The notes under the pieces are model-generated. The model saw nothing but the letters and a program-made list of their open reading frames with translations. It was not told the DNA's origin and ran no database searches. Below are positions 63,051 to 64,000 of a stretch of DNA of 64,000 nucleotides, piece by piece. The stretch covers positions 4,526,001 through 4,590,000 of the forward strand of contig NZ_CP041696.1 in NCBI RefSeq assembly GCF_007362955.1, read 5' to 3'. The translations under genes and the position numbers were made by a program. Position 1 is the stretch's first letter, and each line of letters begins with the position of its first letter. The DNA comes from Lysinibacillus fusiformis (lineage in GTDB: Bacteria; Bacillota; Bacilli; Bacillales_A; Planococcaceae).

Positions 63051-64000
63051 TTATAGAAGATCTTTACGTAATTCTGCTGCTGATTTTGGTGATAACAGTC
63101 CAAATGGAATATCAAATACGGTTTTCGCACCTTTGTCGCCAGCTTGGCTTAAACGATGTGCTGCACGTGCAAAGGCTACAAGTACACTTGATGTGAAGTT
63201 TGGATTACTTTCAAGTTTTAACGAGAATTCAAGAATTTGTTTATCGTTTGCACCACTATCACCACTGCGAATAACGAAACCACCGTGTGGCATACCAGTG
63301 TGGTTTGCCTTGAATTCCTCTTCAGCAATGAAGTTTACTGTTGTGTTATACTCGTCAAAGTAGTTTGGCATTGTCACAATTTCTTGCTCAACTTTTTCCG
63401 CATCCGCACCTTCTTCTAGAACAACCCAACATTCACGCGCATGTTTTTCACGTGTTGTTAACTCAGGGTTTTCACCATTACGAACACGTTCTACAGCATC
63501 TTTAATTGGCAACGTATATTGTACAGCATTTTTTACGCCTTCAATACGACGTACCGCATCTGAGTGTCCTTGGCTTAAGCCATCGCCCCAGAATGTGTAA
63601 GTTGTGCCTACAGGTAATACAGCTTCTCCTAGTATACGATTCAATGAGAATAAACCTGGATCCCAGCCCACTGAAATAACTGATATTTTACCCGATTTTT
63701 GTGCTACAGTATCAACCGCTTCAAAAAACTCAGGAATTTTCGCATGCGTATCAAAACTGTCAATTGTATTAAACCATTGTGCAAAGTGTGGTCCTTGCTC
63801 TGGTAAATCTGTTGCAGAGCCACCACATAAAATCATTACATCAATGTCATTTTGGAATTTTTCAGCATCATCTACTAAATATACGCTTGCGCTACTCGCA
63901 AGGCTTACTGTTGAAGGATCACGACGAGTGAATACAGCTACTAATTCCATATCTGGATTTTGTGAAATTGCGTATTCCACACCGCGTCCTAAATTTCCAT
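63051..64000 (-). CDS. ddh: Meso-diaminopimelate dehydrogenase (partial at right edge)
   Basis: At least 316 codons, running off the right edge; the visible N-terminal end reads GNLGRGVEYAISQNPDMELVAVFTRR, the tail of the Rossmann GYGNLG motif, so only about 10 residues are missing. WGDGLSQGHSDAVRRI, MPHGGFVI and DPGLFSLNR are typical of Ddh. The enzyme makes meso-diaminopimelate directly from tetrahydrodipicolinate, ammonia and NADPH in the lysine/peptidoglycan route. Ddh is uncommon in Bacillaceae but well known from Bacillus (Lysinibacillus) sphaericus, which supports the organism guess. Confidence 0.93.
   Translation of the reverse strand, partial: GNLGRGVEYAISQNPDMELVAVFTRRDPSTVSLASSASVYLVDDAEKFQNDIDVMILCGGSATDLPEQGPHFAQWFNTIDSFDTHAKIPEFFEAVDTVAQKSGKISVISVGWDPGLFSLNRILGEAVLPVGTTYTFWGDGLSQGHSDAVRRIEGVKNAVQYTLPIKDAVERVRNGENPELTTREKHARECWVVLEEGADAEKVEQEIVTMPNYFDEYNTTVNFIAEEEFKANHTGMPHGGFVIRSGDSGANDKQILEFSLKLESNPNFTSSVLVAFARAAHRLSQAGDKGAKTVFDIPFGLLSPKSAAELRKDLL

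Noticed and set aside
1..64000. CRISPR arrays, tRNA or rRNA genes
   Set aside because: No regularly spaced direct repeats, no cloverleaf or conserved rRNA blocks were seen when reading either strand.

Overview
The window looks like a chromosomal segment of a low-GC, spore-forming Firmicute of the Lysinibacillus / Bacillus sphaericus type. The signs are AT-rich DNA with strong AGGAGG-type ribosome sites, a GerA-family germination operon, a parC-parE / plsY / yneR neighbourhood ordered as in Bacillus subtilis, S-box and THI-box leaders, and a meso-diaminopimelate dehydrogenase gene at the right edge. The genus is inferred; no rRNA or marker gene is present.

Left region (1-13.2 kb): an almost complete allantoin pathway on the minus strand. 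Transcription runs pucI-type permease -> allantoinase -> lactate-permease-family transporter -> terminator, then a second unit allC -> allE -> allD -> fdrA -> ylbE (cut by the left edge). A divergent PucR-type regulator stands at its head. Together the genes take allantoin through allantoate, ureidoglycine, ureidoglycolate and oxalurate, with FdrA/YlbE as subunits of the enzyme that should release oxamate and carbamoyl phosphate. No transporter for the oxamate end product is named in the standard pathway, so the monocarboxylate-type permease inside the cluster is notable.

13.3-18 kb: a rearranged stretch. It has an MFS transporter, a small cupin and a D-2-hydroxyacid dehydrogenase bracketed by an exact 25-bp inverted repeat, a second copy of the MFS upstream region with no gene attached, and the decayed tnpA end of a Tn3-family transposon with a recognisable 38-bp terminal repeat. 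A SCO lipoprotein follows.

18.5-27 kb: two tandem copies of a DUF485 protein plus acetate-permease-like (SSS) symporter pair, a 59-residue basic protein, then a thiamine-precursor ABC operon (thiY, thiamine-binding DUF77, thiX, thiZ, tatD-like) under a TPP riboswitch.

27-44 kb: core and sporulation genes. These are parC, parE, plsY, a HesB-like protein, a four-gene germinant receptor operon (A, C, D, B), metA under a SAM-I riboswitch, a GIY-YIG protein, a long 'GAGGCTGG' intergenic repeat, LytTR-DUF3021, a CPBP protease, panF-yhdT and a DinB protein.

44.9-53.8 kb: a nine-gene, tightly coupled minus-strand operon. A branched-chain-amino-acid-type ABC importer (livKGFHM) is joined to a ketosynthase-III-like protein, an alpha/beta hydrolase, an SDR and an acyl-CoA ligase, with a 16-bp cre-like palindrome in front. 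Its substrate is unknown, and I regard it as the most interesting candidate system. A 1062-residue MalT/SARP-type regulator at 57.8-61.0 kb is its plausible regulator.

Between them (54-57.7 kb) lies a wrecked BceRSAB antimicrobial-peptide resistance locus: a response-regulator/kinase deletion fusion, an intact BceA and a truncated BceB. Two secreted-protein genes sit inside it. The window ends with a chemoreceptor and the diaminopimelate dehydrogenase gene, which runs off the right edge. I saw no rRNA, tRNA or CRISPR array.
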